From: Oscillospiraceae bacterium | Lineage (GTDB): Bacteria > Bacillota > Clostridia > Oscillospirales > Oscillospiraceae | DNA length: 64,000 nt | Direction: 5' to 3' | Assembly (NCBI GenBank): GCA_015067885.1 | Contig: SVLO01000004.1 | Location: forward strand, 1-64,000 | Part shown: positions 40,617 to 49,205 of the stretch, piece by piece | Layout of the letters: every line of letters starts with the position of its first letter | Position numbering within the stretch: the first letter of the stretch is position 1 | Made by a program: the position numbers and the translations under genes | The notes under the pieces: generated by a model | Seen by the model: the letters and a program-made list of their open reading frames with translations, nothing else | Told to the model about the DNA's origin: nothing | Database searches by the model: none

Positions 40617-41327
40617 ATGTTGATGGAAGATCGCCTGCACGCGGTGCAGGAAGCAATCGCGCAGGCGGCCCGCCGCGCCGGTCGCGACCCCGGGGACATC
40701 ACCCTGTGCGGGGCCACCAAGACCCAGTCCGACGATACCATTCGCGCCGCCATCGCAGCGGGGCTGCAGGTGTGCGGCGAAAACCGGGTGCAGGAGCTGT
40801 GCGCCCACCTGGAGTCCGACGCCTACGCCGGGGCGGAGCAGGTCCATTTCATCGGCCATCTGCAGACCAACAAGGTCAACAAGGTGGTGGGCCGTGTGGA
40901 GCTGATCCACTCGGTGGACTCTCTGCACCTGCTGCAGGCCATTGACAAGCAGGCCGCCAGGTTGGCCCTTGTGCAGGACATCCTGCTGCAGGTCAACATC
41001 GGCATCGAGCAGAGCAAGGGCGGCGTGGAACCGGAGGCGCTGGAAGCGCTGGCCGCCGCAGCCTGCTCCATGGAACACGTGCGCCTGCGCGGATTGATGG
41101 CAATACCACCTATTGCGTATGAACCGGGGGCAAATACACATTATTTTGTGAAAATGCGTCAGCTTTTTGTTGACACACAGGCCAAAATGCCACATAATAG
41201 GTGTAGTATGGATTGTCTGTCCATGGGTATGAGCGGCGATTTTGAGGACGCCATCGCCCATGGGGCCACCTTGGTACGCGTGGGTACCGCGTTGTTTGGC
41301 CCGCGCCCCGCCCCCGGACAGGTATAA
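40617..41327 (+). CDS. YggS-family PLP-binding protein
   Basis: ITLCGATKTQSDDTIRAAIAAGLQVCGENRVQEL; HFIGHLQTNKVNKVV; SMGMSGDFEDAI. Confidence 0.92.
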   Translation: MLMEDRLHAVQEAIAQAARRAGRDPGDITLCGATKTQSDDTIRAAIAAGLQVCGENRVQELCAHLESDAYAGAEQVHFIGHLQTNKVNKVVGRVELIHSVDSLHLLQAIDKQAARLALVQDILLQVNIGIEQSKGGVEPEALEALAAAACSMEHVRLRGLMAIPPIAYEPGANTHYFVKMRQLFVDTQAKMPHNRCSMDCLSMGMSGDFEDAIAHGATLVRVGTALFGPRPAPGQV

Positions 41328-41350
41328 CACGGAAGAAACGAGGAAATGTT

Positions 41351-41833
41351 ATGGGAATTTTTGACGAGCTGAAGCGCCTGACCCGCTCCTATGAGGACGA
41401 GGATGAGGAAGTTTTCGACGAATTTGAGCCTGTGACCCGCAGCGAAAGCCGCCGGGAGCGGGGCAGCCGTGCCGAGCGTACCGAACGCAGCGAGGCCGGT
41501 GTCTACGCCGCCGAGCAGGAGCGCCGCAGCAACAAGGTGGTCAATATCCACACCACCACCCAGCTGCAGGTGGTGCTGGTCAAGCCCGACCGCTATGAGA
41601 ATGCCAGCGAAATTGCCGACCACCTGCGTGAAAAGCGCACTGTGGTGCTGAATTTGGAGTCCACCAACAAGGATGTGGCCCGCCGTCTGCTGGACTTCCT
41701 GTCCGGCGTGACTTACGCCCACGGCGGCAAGATCAAAAAAGTCGCCCTGTCCACCTACATCATCACCCCCTACAACGTGGATATTTTGGGCGACCTCATC
41801 GACGAGCTGGAGAACAACGGACTCTACTTTTAA
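41351..41833 (+). CDS. sepF: Cell division protein SepF
   Basis: VLVKPDRYENASEIADHLREKRTVVLNLESTNKDVARRLLDFLSGVTYAHGGKI. Confidence 0.93.
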   Translation: MGIFDELKRLTRSYEDEDEEVFDEFEPVTRSESRRERGSRAERTERSEAGVYAAEQERRSNKVVNIHTTTQLQVVLVKPDRYENASEIADHLREKRTVVLNLESTNKDVARRLLDFLSGVTYAHGGKIKKVALSTYIITPYNVDILGDLIDELENNGLYF

Positions 41834-41887
41834 TTGACTGAAAACAGATAAATCCGGCCGCCTTGCGGCCCGCAGGAGGTAATTACC

Positions 41888-42673
41888 ATGCTGACTCCCC
41901 AGGAAGTATCCGAGCACGCATTTGCAAAAGCGACCTTTGGTGGCTACAACATGGCCATGGTGGACGAGTTTTTGGACATTCTCACCGCGGACTACACCGC
42001 CCTTTATAATGAAAACGCCGTGCTGAAAAGCAAGATGAAGGTGCTGGTGGACAAGGTGGAGGAATATCGCGCCACCGAGGAGGCTATGCGCAAGGCCCTC
42101 ATGAGCGCACAGCGCATGGCCGACCAACTGGTGCAGGAGGCTCAGGAGAAGAAGCAGTCCATCCTGCAGGAGGCCGAGCAGGAGGCCGCCGAGCAGACCG
42201 CCGAGATCCGCCGTCAGATCGAGGTGGAGCAGGCCCGGCTGGTCGCCGCCCAGCAGGCCACCGCCGCCTATGTGCAGCAGGTGCGCCAGCTACAGGCCAA
42301 CGCCCTTGGCTACCTGGACCGCCTGGACGAGATCACCCCCGATGTGGAACCCGCCCCCCTCACCCGCGAGGAGCAGGCCGCCCAGGAGATCGAGGACAGC
42401 GTCCAGCGCATTTTGGAGGCTCAGCTCTCCGCCGTCCGGCAGGAGCTGGACGCGGAGGAAGAGGTGGAAGAGCCTACCACCGATTTGGACCTGAAGCCGG
42501 ACCGGACCACCGAGTTTGCCCCGGATCGCAAGGCCCCCCTGTTCGATGACGAGGACAACTTCTTCGAAGAGGTGGACGCCGACGCCATCGAGGACGAGGA
42601 TTTGGACAAGACCCGGGTCATCCACCGGGATTTCGGCCCCCTGGAGTTCGGGAAGGATTACGAGATCAAGTAA
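41888..42673 (+). CDS. divIVA: DivIVA domain-containing protein
   Basis: MLTPQEVSEHAFAKATFGGYNMAMVDEFLDIL...; coiled coil. Confidence 0.88.
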   Translation: MLTPQEVSEHAFAKATFGGYNMAMVDEFLDILTADYTALYNENAVLKSKMKVLVDKVEEYRATEEAMRKALMSAQRMADQLVQEAQEKKQSILQEAEQEAAEQTAEIRRQIEVEQARLVAAQQATAAYVQQVRQLQANALGYLDRLDEITPDVEPAPLTREEQAAQEIEDSVQRILEAQLSAVRQELDAEEEVEEPTTDLDLKPDRTTEFAPDRKAPLFDDEDNFFEEVDADAIEDEDLDKTRVIHRDFGPLEFGKDYEIK

Positions 42674-42696
42674 GCGTTCGAACCGTCTTGAGCAGC

Positions 42697-42750
42697 ACCC
42701 GCAAGGGGCGCGCCGCATCCGCAAGGCAGTAAAACCGCCAACGGCTGCGC
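42697..42750 (+). repeat. Family C repeat
   Basis: CACCCGCAAGGGGCGCGCCGCATCCGCAAGGCAGTAAAACCGCCAACGGCTGCGC. Confidence 0.6.
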
Positions 42751-42785
42751 AGGCGAAGCGTGACAAACCGAACCAAAACTGCGCA

Positions 42786-42824
42786 TCCGGGAGAGGAAAA
42801 AACACCTCTCCCGGATTTTTCTGC
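42786..42824 (+). terminator. Intrinsic terminator
   Basis: ATCCGGGAGAGG-aaaaaaca-CCTCTCCCGGATTTTT. Confidence 0.85.
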
Positions 42825-42859
42825 TTGACATTCGGAACAAAAGCAGATAAGATACAGGG

Positions 42860-43120
42860 GCATACGAAAATGCATGGACGAGGACGAGTACCCATGTTTC
42901 CGCCGTACAGAGAGCTGCCGTTTGGTGCAAGGCAGCGGGCGGTCCTGGCGAATATCACCTCGGAGCAGAGAGCTGAACTCCCACGGGACAGTAAGCCCCT
43001 CCGGCAGCCCCCGTTACCGGGCATAGCTTTGAGTGGTCGGCACAGCCGGCAATAAGAGTGGTACCGCAGAGGGTTCTCCTTTGTCTCTTAACGAGGCAAG
43101 GGTTTTTTTATTTTTTATAC
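42860..43120 (+). ncRNA. T-box leader (isoleucine) of ileS, with terminator
   Basis: AGAGAGCTG; specifier region GAATATCACC (ATC at 42954-42956); T-box AATAAGAGTGGTACCGCAGAGG; terminator CCTTTGTCTCTTAACGAGGCAAGGGTTTTTTT. Confidence 0.92.
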
Positions 43121-43151
43121 ACAATGTCATTTGATATAGGAGGAAACAGAT

Positions 43152-45926
43152 ATGGATTACAACAAGACCATCAATCTGCCCCAGACCGAATTCCCCATGC
43201 GCGCGGGTCTGCCCAACCGGGAACCCGGTATGCTGGAGAAATGGTACGAGATGGACCTGTACAACGAGCTGCTGAAAAAGAACGAGGGTAAGCCCCGCTT
43301 CTCCCTCCACGACGGCCCTCCCTTCTCCAACGGCAACCCCCACATGGGCCACGCCATGAACCGCTCTTTGAAGGACTTTATCGTGCGTATGCACGCCATG
43401 CGCGGCTACTGGACCCCCTTCGTCCCCGGCTGGGACAACCACGGTATGCCCATCGAGTCCGCCATCATCAAGGAGCAAAAGCTCAACCACAAGGCCATGA
43501 GCGTACCCGAGTTCCGCACCGCCTGCCACAACTACGCTCAGAAGTACATCGACATCCAGCGCGAGGGTTTCAAGCGGCTGGGCGCCCTGGGTGACTGGGA
43601 CCACCCCTACACCACCATGGCCCCCGAGTTCGAGGCCGAGGAGGTCAAGATCTTCGGTGAGATGTACAAGAAGGGCTACATCTACAAGGGTCTGAAGCCC
43701 GTGTACTGGTGTCCCAAGGACGAGACCGCCCTGGCTGAGGCCGAGATCGAGTACAAGGACGACCCCTGTACCACCGTCTACGTCAAGTTCGCCGTCAAGG
43801 ACGACCAGGGTAAGCTGGCCAAGTACGGCGACCTGAACAAGATGTTCTTCGTCATTTGGACCACCACCATTTGGACCCTGCCCGGCAACCTGGCCATCGC
43901 CGTCCACCCCCGCGAGAGCTACGTGCTGGTCAAGGCGGATAACGGCGAGATGTACATCGTGGCCGAGGCCCTGTGCAACAAGGTCATGTCCGTGGGCGGC
44001 ATCGAGAACTTTGAGATCGTGGAGCGTTTTGTGGGTCAGGACTTCGAGTATATGCTGGCCCAGCACCCCTTCCTGGATAAGACCAGCCAGCTCTGCACCG
44101 CCGAGTACGTCACCATGGACTCCGGTACCGGCTGCGTCCACACCGCCCCCGGCTTCGGTGCCGACGACTACGAAACCTGCAAGCGCTATAAGATCGAGAT
44201 GGTAGTCCCTGTGGACGACCGGGGCCGCCACACCGATTACGCCGGCAAGTACGCCGGCATGAAGACCGACGAGTCCAACCCTGTCATTCTGGAGGATATG
44301 AAGCAGTCCGGCGCCCTGCTGGCCAGCGAGGAGATCATCCACTCCTACCCCCACTGCTGGCGCTGCAAGCACCCCATCATCTTCCGGGCCACTCCCCAGT
44401 GGTTCTGCTCCGTGGACGCCTTTAAGGAGGACGCCTGTAACGCCTGTGACGACGTGCGCTGGCTGCCCGCCTGGGGCATTGATCGCATGAAGGCCATGAT
44501 CCGCGAGCGCGCCGACTGGTGTATCAGCCGCCAGCGCCGCTGGGGCCTGCCCATCCCCGTGTTCTACTGCGAGGATTGCAAGAAGCCCGTCTGTGACGAC
44601 GCCACCATCGCCGCCGTCAGCGAGCTGTTCGCCGCCAAGGGTTCCAACGCCTGGTACGAGAACGAGGCTGCCGACATCCTGCCCGCCGGCTACAAGTGTC
44701 CCCACTGCGGTGGCACCCACTTCTTCAAGGAGGAGGACACCCTGGACGGCTGGTTCGACTCCGGCTCCACCCATTTCGCCTCCATGAAAAAGACCCAGGG
44801 CTTCTGGCCCGCCGATATGTATATCGAGGGTCTTGACCAGTACCGCGGCTGGTTCCAGGCGTCTATGCTGACCGCCGTGGGCGCGTTGGGGCAGGGCGCA
44901 CCCTTCAAGCAGTGCCTGACCCACGGCTGGACCGTGGACGGCGAGGGCAAGGCCATGCACAAGTCCCTGGGCAACGGCGTGGACCCCGCCGACGTGGTGA
45001 AGAAGTACGGCGCCGACCTGCTGCGTCTGTGGGCCGGCTCTGCCGACTACCACGTGGACGTGCGCTGCTCCGACAACATCTTCAAGCAGCTCTCCCAGAG
45101 CTATCTGAAGTTCCGCAACACCGCCCGCTACTGCCTGGGCAACCTGGCCGGCTTCAACGCCGACAAACTGGTGGCTCCCGCCGAAATGCTGGAGCTGGAC
45201 CGCTGGGCCGTCACCAAGCTCAACGAGCTGATCGACAAGTGCTTCAATGCCTACGACGAGTACGAGTTCCACTCCGTGTCCCACGCCATCAACGACTTCT
45301 GCGTGGTGGAGCTGTCCAGCTTCTATCTGGACATCATCAAGGACCGCCTGTACTGCGAGGACACCGACGGCCTGAGCCGCCGCTCCGCCCAGACCGCCCT
45401 GTGGCTGATTTTGGACACCATGACCAAGCTGTTTGCCCCCATTCTGGCCTTCACCTGCGACGAGATTTGGCAGGCCATGCCCCACAAGGCCGGGGATGAC
45501 GAGCGCAACGTGGTACTCAACGAGATGAACAAGCCCTTCGCGGACTACGCCCTGTCCGGCGAGCAGATGGCCAAGTGGGCGCGCATCATCGCCATCCGGG
45601 ACGCCGTCAACGGCGCGCTGGAGGCCGCCCGCAACGAGAAAACCATTGGCAAGAGTCTGGAGGCCAAGGTGGCCCTGACCGTGACCGCCGAGGACGCCGA
45701 CCTGGCCGAGCTGGACGCTGAGTATTTGGCCGACCTGCTTATCGTGTCCCAGGTCGAGGTGACCGTAGGCGGCGCGCTGGCCGTGGCCGTGGCCCCCGCC
45801 GAGGGTGAGAAGTGTGAGCGCTGCTGGAAGAACCACATCAAAGTGGGCGCCTGTGCCGACCATCCCGGCCTGTGTCCCCGATGTGCCGGCGTCATCGCAA
45901 AGTTCACTTCTTTTGAAGCGCTCTGA
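43152..45926 (+). CDS. ileS: Isoleucyl-tRNA synthetase
   Basis: HDGPPFSNGNPHMGHAMNRSLKDFIVR; C-terminal zinc motif CERCWKN. Confidence 0.97.
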   Translation: MDYNKTINLPQTEFPMRAGLPNREPGMLEKWYEMDLYNELLKKNEGKPRFSLHDGPPFSNGNPHMGHAMNRSLKDFIVRMHAMRGYWTPFVPGWDNHGMPIESAIIKEQKLNHKAMSVPEFRTACHNYAQKYIDIQREGFKRLGALGDWDHPYTTMAPEFEAEEVKIFGEMYKKGYIYKGLKPVYWCPKDETALAEAEIEYKDDPCTTVYVKFAVKDDQGKLAKYGDLNKMFFVIWTTTIWTLPGNLAIAVHPRESYVLVKADNGEMYIVAEALCNKVMSVGGIENFEIVERFVGQDFEYMLAQHPFLDKTSQLCTAEYVTMDSGTGCVHTAPGFGADDYETCKRYKIEMVVPVDDRGRHTDYAGKYAGMKTDESNPVILEDMKQSGALLASEEIIHSYPHCWRCKHPIIFRATPQWFCSVDAFKEDACNACDDVRWLPAWGIDRMKAMIRERADWCISRQRRWGLPIPVFYCEDCKKPVCDDATIAAVSELFAAKGSNAWYENEAADILPAGYKCPHCGGTHFFKEEDTLDGWFDSGSTHFASMKKTQGFWPADMYIEGLDQYRGWFQASMLTAVGALGQGAPFKQCLTHGWTVDGEGKAMHKSLGNGVDPADVVKKYGADLLRLWAGSADYHVDVRCSDNIFKQLSQSYLKFRNTARYCLGNLAGFNADKLVAPAEMLELDRWAVTKLNELIDKCFNAYDEYEFHSVSHAINDFCVVELSSFYLDIIKDRLYCEDTDGLSRRSAQTALWLILDTMTKLFAPILAFTCDEIWQAMPHKAGDDERNVVLNEMNKPFADYALSGEQMAKWARIIAIRDAVNGALEAARNEKTIGKSLEAKVALTVTAEDADLAELDAEYLADLLIVSQVEVTVGGALAVAVAPAEGEKCERCWKNHIKVGACADHPGLCPRCAGVIAKFTSFEAL

Positions 45927-46045
45927 CGAGTACTTCAAATCCGTTTCCTTGCGCTGCCGCTTCCCCAGACGAATCGCTTGCGCTGGGTTCGCCCGGGGAC
46001 CCCGAGTTGCCGCCATCGACCCCGCTCTGCTGGCCGAATAAGTTA

Positions 46046-46085
46046 CAAACAAACCCGCTGACCAGTTTTTGGTCGGCGGGTTTTC
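46046..46085 (+). terminator. Intrinsic terminator after ileS
   Basis: AACCCGCTGACCA-gtttt-TGGTCGGCGGGTTTT. Confidence 0.85.
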
Positions 46086-46137
46086 AAATGCAGCGAAGGC
46101 CGCGTTCCTCAAGCACAAACCGCCAGGAAGGTGAACC

Positions 46138-46265
46138 GGCTTCCCCTCGGGGGGAAGCTGTCAGCCGCAAGGCTGACTGATGAGGGGGCGTATCGGGGCA
46201 TTCTGTTGTCGCCACCTCATCCGACCTCACTGCGCTCGGCCACCTTCCCCTCAAGGGGAAGGCAA
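46138..46265. repeat. Family A repeat
   Basis: GGCTTCCCCTCGGGGGGAAGCTGTCAGCCGCAAGGCTGACTGATGAGGGGGCG ... CACCTCATCCGACCTCACTGCGCTCGGCCACCTTCCCCTCAAGGGGAAGGC. Confidence 0.75.
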
Positions 46266-46298
46266 ACGCGCTTGCGGAAAAAGAGTCCGAAGCAAAAC

Positions 46299-46331
46299 AC
46301 CCCTCCCGGTTTCCGGGAGGGGTGTTTATTA
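46299..46331. terminator. Intrinsic terminator (strong hairpin)
   Basis: ACACCCCTCCCGG-ttt-CCGGGAGGGGTGTTTATT. Confidence 0.75.
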
Positions 46332-46334
46332 CGC

Positions 46335-46487
46335 TTATTCGGATTTATTTTGCGCTTCCAAATACTCCTCCATGACCTTGAGGACTAGATTGGCTACGCT
46401 GCGGCGCTCTTTCTGCGCCTGGGCCTCCAATTCGGCCTTAAATTCAGATGTCATGCGGATACTGATTTGCGTATCTGTTTTTGCCAT
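46335..46487 (-). CDS. Ribbon-helix-helix small DNA-binding protein
   Basis: MAKTDTQISIRMTSEFKAELEAQAQKERRSVANLVLKVMEEYLEAQNKSE; SD GGAGGG. Confidence 0.75.
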   Translation of the reverse strand: MAKTDTQISIRMTSEFKAELEAQAQKERRSVANLVLKVMEEYLEAQNKSE

Positions 46488-46594
46488 ATCCAGCCCTCCT
46501 TTGACTAACATCATACCGCATTGCATCACATTGCGGTTGACATTCTTTGCAGGTCTTTGGTATGCTATGCATATACACAACGGGAGGGATAAAT

Positions 46595-46741
46595 ATGGAA
46601 AACAAAGAAACGCTGACGGCAAAACAGTATCATGAGTTGTACGTCAAGGCCTTTGCACGGCTGGCAGATATTGCCGGACAGGCAGAAGCCGCCATGCGGG
46701 AGCTGGAGGAGCTTATGCTGCAAATGGGTGATAAATCGTAA
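46595..46741 (+). CDS. Small hypothetical protein, divergent from RHH gene
   Basis: MENKETLTAKQYHELYVKAFARLADIAGQAEAAMRELEELMLQMGDKS; SD GGGAGGG; promoter TTGACA-17-TATGCT. Confidence 0.65.
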   Translation: MENKETLTAKQYHELYVKAFARLADIAGQAEAAMRELEELMLQMGDKS

Positions 46742-46801
46742 TTTACACACTCCTCCGGTCGTGTTATAATAGGGGACAGTACACGACCGAAGGAGATTTT
46801 T

Positions 46802-47323
46802 ATGCCTTATTTCATTGTCGCCGCCCTGCTGATCGCCCTGGATCAGTGGGTCAAGTGGTGGACCACCGCCGCCTTTTCCGCCCCCGCCCCGGGACTCAGC
46901 ACCACCGTGGACAGCGCCAAAGCCCTTTGGCCCGGCGTGGTGGAACTGACCCGGGTACATAATTACGGTGCCGGCTGGTCCAGCTTTTCCGGGCAGCGCT
47001 GGTTTTTGGCCGCGGTTTCGATCCTGGTGGTCGGCCTTGTGCTGTTCGTGGTGTTCAAGCGCTTCGTCCGCCACCCTCTCGGCCTGATCGCGGCAACCCT
47101 GATATCCGCCGGCGGCATTGGCAACCTGATCGACCGGGTCCGCCTTGGCTACGTGGTGGATATGTTCCACTTTGAATTTTGGCCCAGCTATCCCGTATTC
47201 AATGTAGCGGACATCTGCATTGTGCTGGGCGGCCTGCTGGCGGCGATTTACTACCTGTTCCTGTATGAAAAACACGATGCGAGGAAGCCGTTGAATGGAG
47301 ATGCTGATACTCCAACCGAATAA
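46802..47323 (+). CDS. lspA: Lipoprotein signal peptidase
   Basis: LIALDQWVKWW...NLIDRVRLGYVVDMFHFEFWPSYPVFNVADICI. Confidence 0.95.
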   Translation: MPYFIVAALLIALDQWVKWWTTAAFSAPAPGLSTTVDSAKALWPGVVELTRVHNYGAGWSSFSGQRWFLAAVSILVVGLVLFVVFKRFVRHPLGLIAATLISAGGIGNLIDRVRLGYVVDMFHFEFWPSYPVFNVADICIVLGGLLAAIYYLFLYEKHDARKPLNGDADTPTE

Positions 47324-48209
47324 GGAGGATGCAGGTCAGCGGCTGGATGCATGGGTATGCGCCCACGCAGACGGCCTGACTCGTTCCGCCGTCCAGCGGC
47401 TGCTGGAGCAGGGACACATCACCCTGGCCGGCAAGCCGGTGGCCAAGAATTACCGACTGACCGGGACGGAACGTCTGGAGCTTCTGCTGCCCGAGCCGGA
47501 GGCGGTGGACATCCTCCCCCAGGCCATCCCGCTGGATGTGGTTTTTGAGGATGATGACGTCATCGTGGTCAACAAGCCCGTGGGTATGGTAGTCCATCCC
47601 GCCCCGGGACACCCGGACGGGACCCTGGTCAACGCGCTACTGCATCACTGCGGCGACAGCTTATCCGGCATCAACGGTGAGCTGCGACCCGGCATCGTCC
47701 ACCGCATTGACCGGGACACTTCGGGCCTCATCATTGCCGCGAAAAATGACGCGGCGCATTTGGCCCTGGCCGCCCAATTGCAGGACCATACCCTGGCCCG
47801 GACCTACGCCGCGGTGGCGGTGGGCGGTTTCCGGGAGGACGAGGGGACGGTGGACGCCCCCATTGGCCGCCACCCGATCGACCGCAAGAAAATGGCCATC
47901 GACCGCAGAAACGGCCGGGAGGCCATCACCCACTGGTCGGTGTTGGCGCGGTATTCCGGCTATACGCTGGTGGAGTGTCGGCTGGAAACAGGCCGCACCC
48001 ATCAGATCCGTGTCCACATGGCAAGCATTGGCCACCCCCTGCTGGGCGATGTGGTCTATGGGGCAAAAAAGCCCTATCCCGGCCTTGTGGGACAGTGTCT
48101 CCACGCCCGAAAGCTGAAATTTATCCACCCCTCCACCGGAAAGCCGGTGGAGTTGGAATGTCCTCTGCCCCAATGGTTTGAGGCGGTACTGAACAAGTTG
48201 AAAGCGTAA
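47295..48209 (+). CDS. RluA/RluD-family pseudouridine synthase
   Basis: S4 domain; HRIDRDTSGLIIAAKND; ETGRTHQIRVHMASIGHPLLGD. Confidence 0.94.
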   Translation: MEMLILQPNKEDAGQRLDAWVCAHADGLTRSAVQRLLEQGHITLAGKPVAKNYRLTGTERLELLLPEPEAVDILPQAIPLDVVFEDDDVIVVNKPVGMVVHPAPGHPDGTLVNALLHHCGDSLSGINGELRPGIVHRIDRDTSGLIIAAKNDAAHLALAAQLQDHTLARTYAAVAVGGFREDEGTVDAPIGRHPIDRKKMAIDRRNGREAITHWSVLARYSGYTLVECRLETGRTHQIRVHMASIGHPLLGDVVYGAKKPYPGLVGQCLHARKLKFIHPSTGKPVELECPLPQWFEAVLNKLKA

Positions 48210-48244
48210 AAACATCCCTTCGCCATGCGAAGGGATGTTTTTTA
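48208..48244. terminator. Bidirectional intrinsic terminator
   Basis: AAAAACATCCCTTCGC-cat-GCGAAGGGATGTTTTTT. Confidence 0.9.
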
Positions 48245-49096
48245 TTCCAGCGAAACCACTCGTTTTCGGTACTGCGTGGGGGAGATGCCGACCGTCTGTC
48301 GAAAGACCCGGCTGAAGTAGTTGCAATCGGAAAAGCCACAGGCAAGGGCGATTTCCGTAACAGACAACTCCTTTTTCCGCAGCAGCTCCGCGGCCGCGTT
48401 CAACCGCAGCCGCCGCAGGTAGTCCTTGGGAGTCTGCTGATAGAGCGCCTCAAACTGCCGGCGGAAGTGCCGCTCCGACAGACACACCGAGTCGGCAAGC
48501 GCCGCGATGGAAAGGGGTTCGGCATAGTCACGCTCCATTTTGGCAAGGGCGGCGGCCATCTGCCATGTGCCGCGCTCCGGCATGGAACGGCTGTAATTGC
48601 GGGAGAGCAACACAATCAGCTGGGCAAAGCCACTGAGCAGGACGGTCTGAAACCCGGGGTGGGCCCGGGCGTACTCCTCCTGCATTTCGTCCAAGAGTGC
48701 CTGTGCCCGTTCCAGCTCCATTGGCTCCAGCTTCAGCCGCCGGACGGTGGGGTCCTCCGGCTGCTCCATACGAAACAGGGCGTGAAACCCCGGCAGCTTC
48801 AGCAGGTCGTTGCCAATGCCGCGCATGGCGTGGCCGTTGAAGCCCAGATTATAGAGGGTCAGTCCATCGATTTGCGATATCTCGTGGGTTGCTCCTTTCT
48901 CAACAATAAAGACATCGCCGGGGCCGATGGGAAACTCTCTTCCGTTTATGGAGTTGATGGCGCTGCCCGACAGGATGATTTCCAGCTCGTGAAAATCGTG
49001 GGTGTGGGGGCGGTAGTCCCGGGCGGGAGTTACCCGGTGCAGGGAGAAGCCCAAATCCTCATAGCGCAGCATGCCGGAAAACTTTACATTCTTCAT
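48242..49096 (-). CDS. AraC-family transcriptional regulator
   Basis: Cupin N-terminus; EIALACGFSDCNYFSRVFRQTVGISPTQYRKR. Confidence 0.92.
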   Translation of the reverse strand: MKNVKFSGMLRYEDLGFSLHRVTPARDYRPHTHDFHELEIILSGSAINSINGREFPIGPGDVFIVEKGATHEISQIDGLTLYNLGFNGHAMRGIGNDLLKLPGFHALFRMEQPEDPTVRRLKLEPMELERAQALLDEMQEEYARAHPGFQTVLLSGFAQLIVLLSRNYSRSMPERGTWQMAAALAKMERDYAEPLSIAALADSVCLSERHFRRQFEALYQQTPKDYLRRLRLNAAAELLRKKELSVTEIALACGFSDCNYFSRVFRQTVGISPTQYRKRVVSLE

Positions 49097-49205
49097 GTCC
49101 GAATTGTACTAATATATGGCCGAAAAGTCAAGGACGGCATGGCATCTTTTTGCTATAGTGACTCTAAGGACCGGCCTTTGTCGGCCAAATCTTCCCCGGG
49201 GAGGT

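Noticed and set aside
43014-46118. 1034-aa minus-strand ORF opposite ileS, and similar long antisense ORFs (33024-35996, 12206-14923, 1826-4120, 6811-8583, 17495-20017, 49164-51143, 52634-54883, 57778-59928)
   Set aside because: They mirror well-recognised genes, are His/Gly/Val/Leu-rich as expected for antisense of GC-rich codons, and have no recognisable domains.
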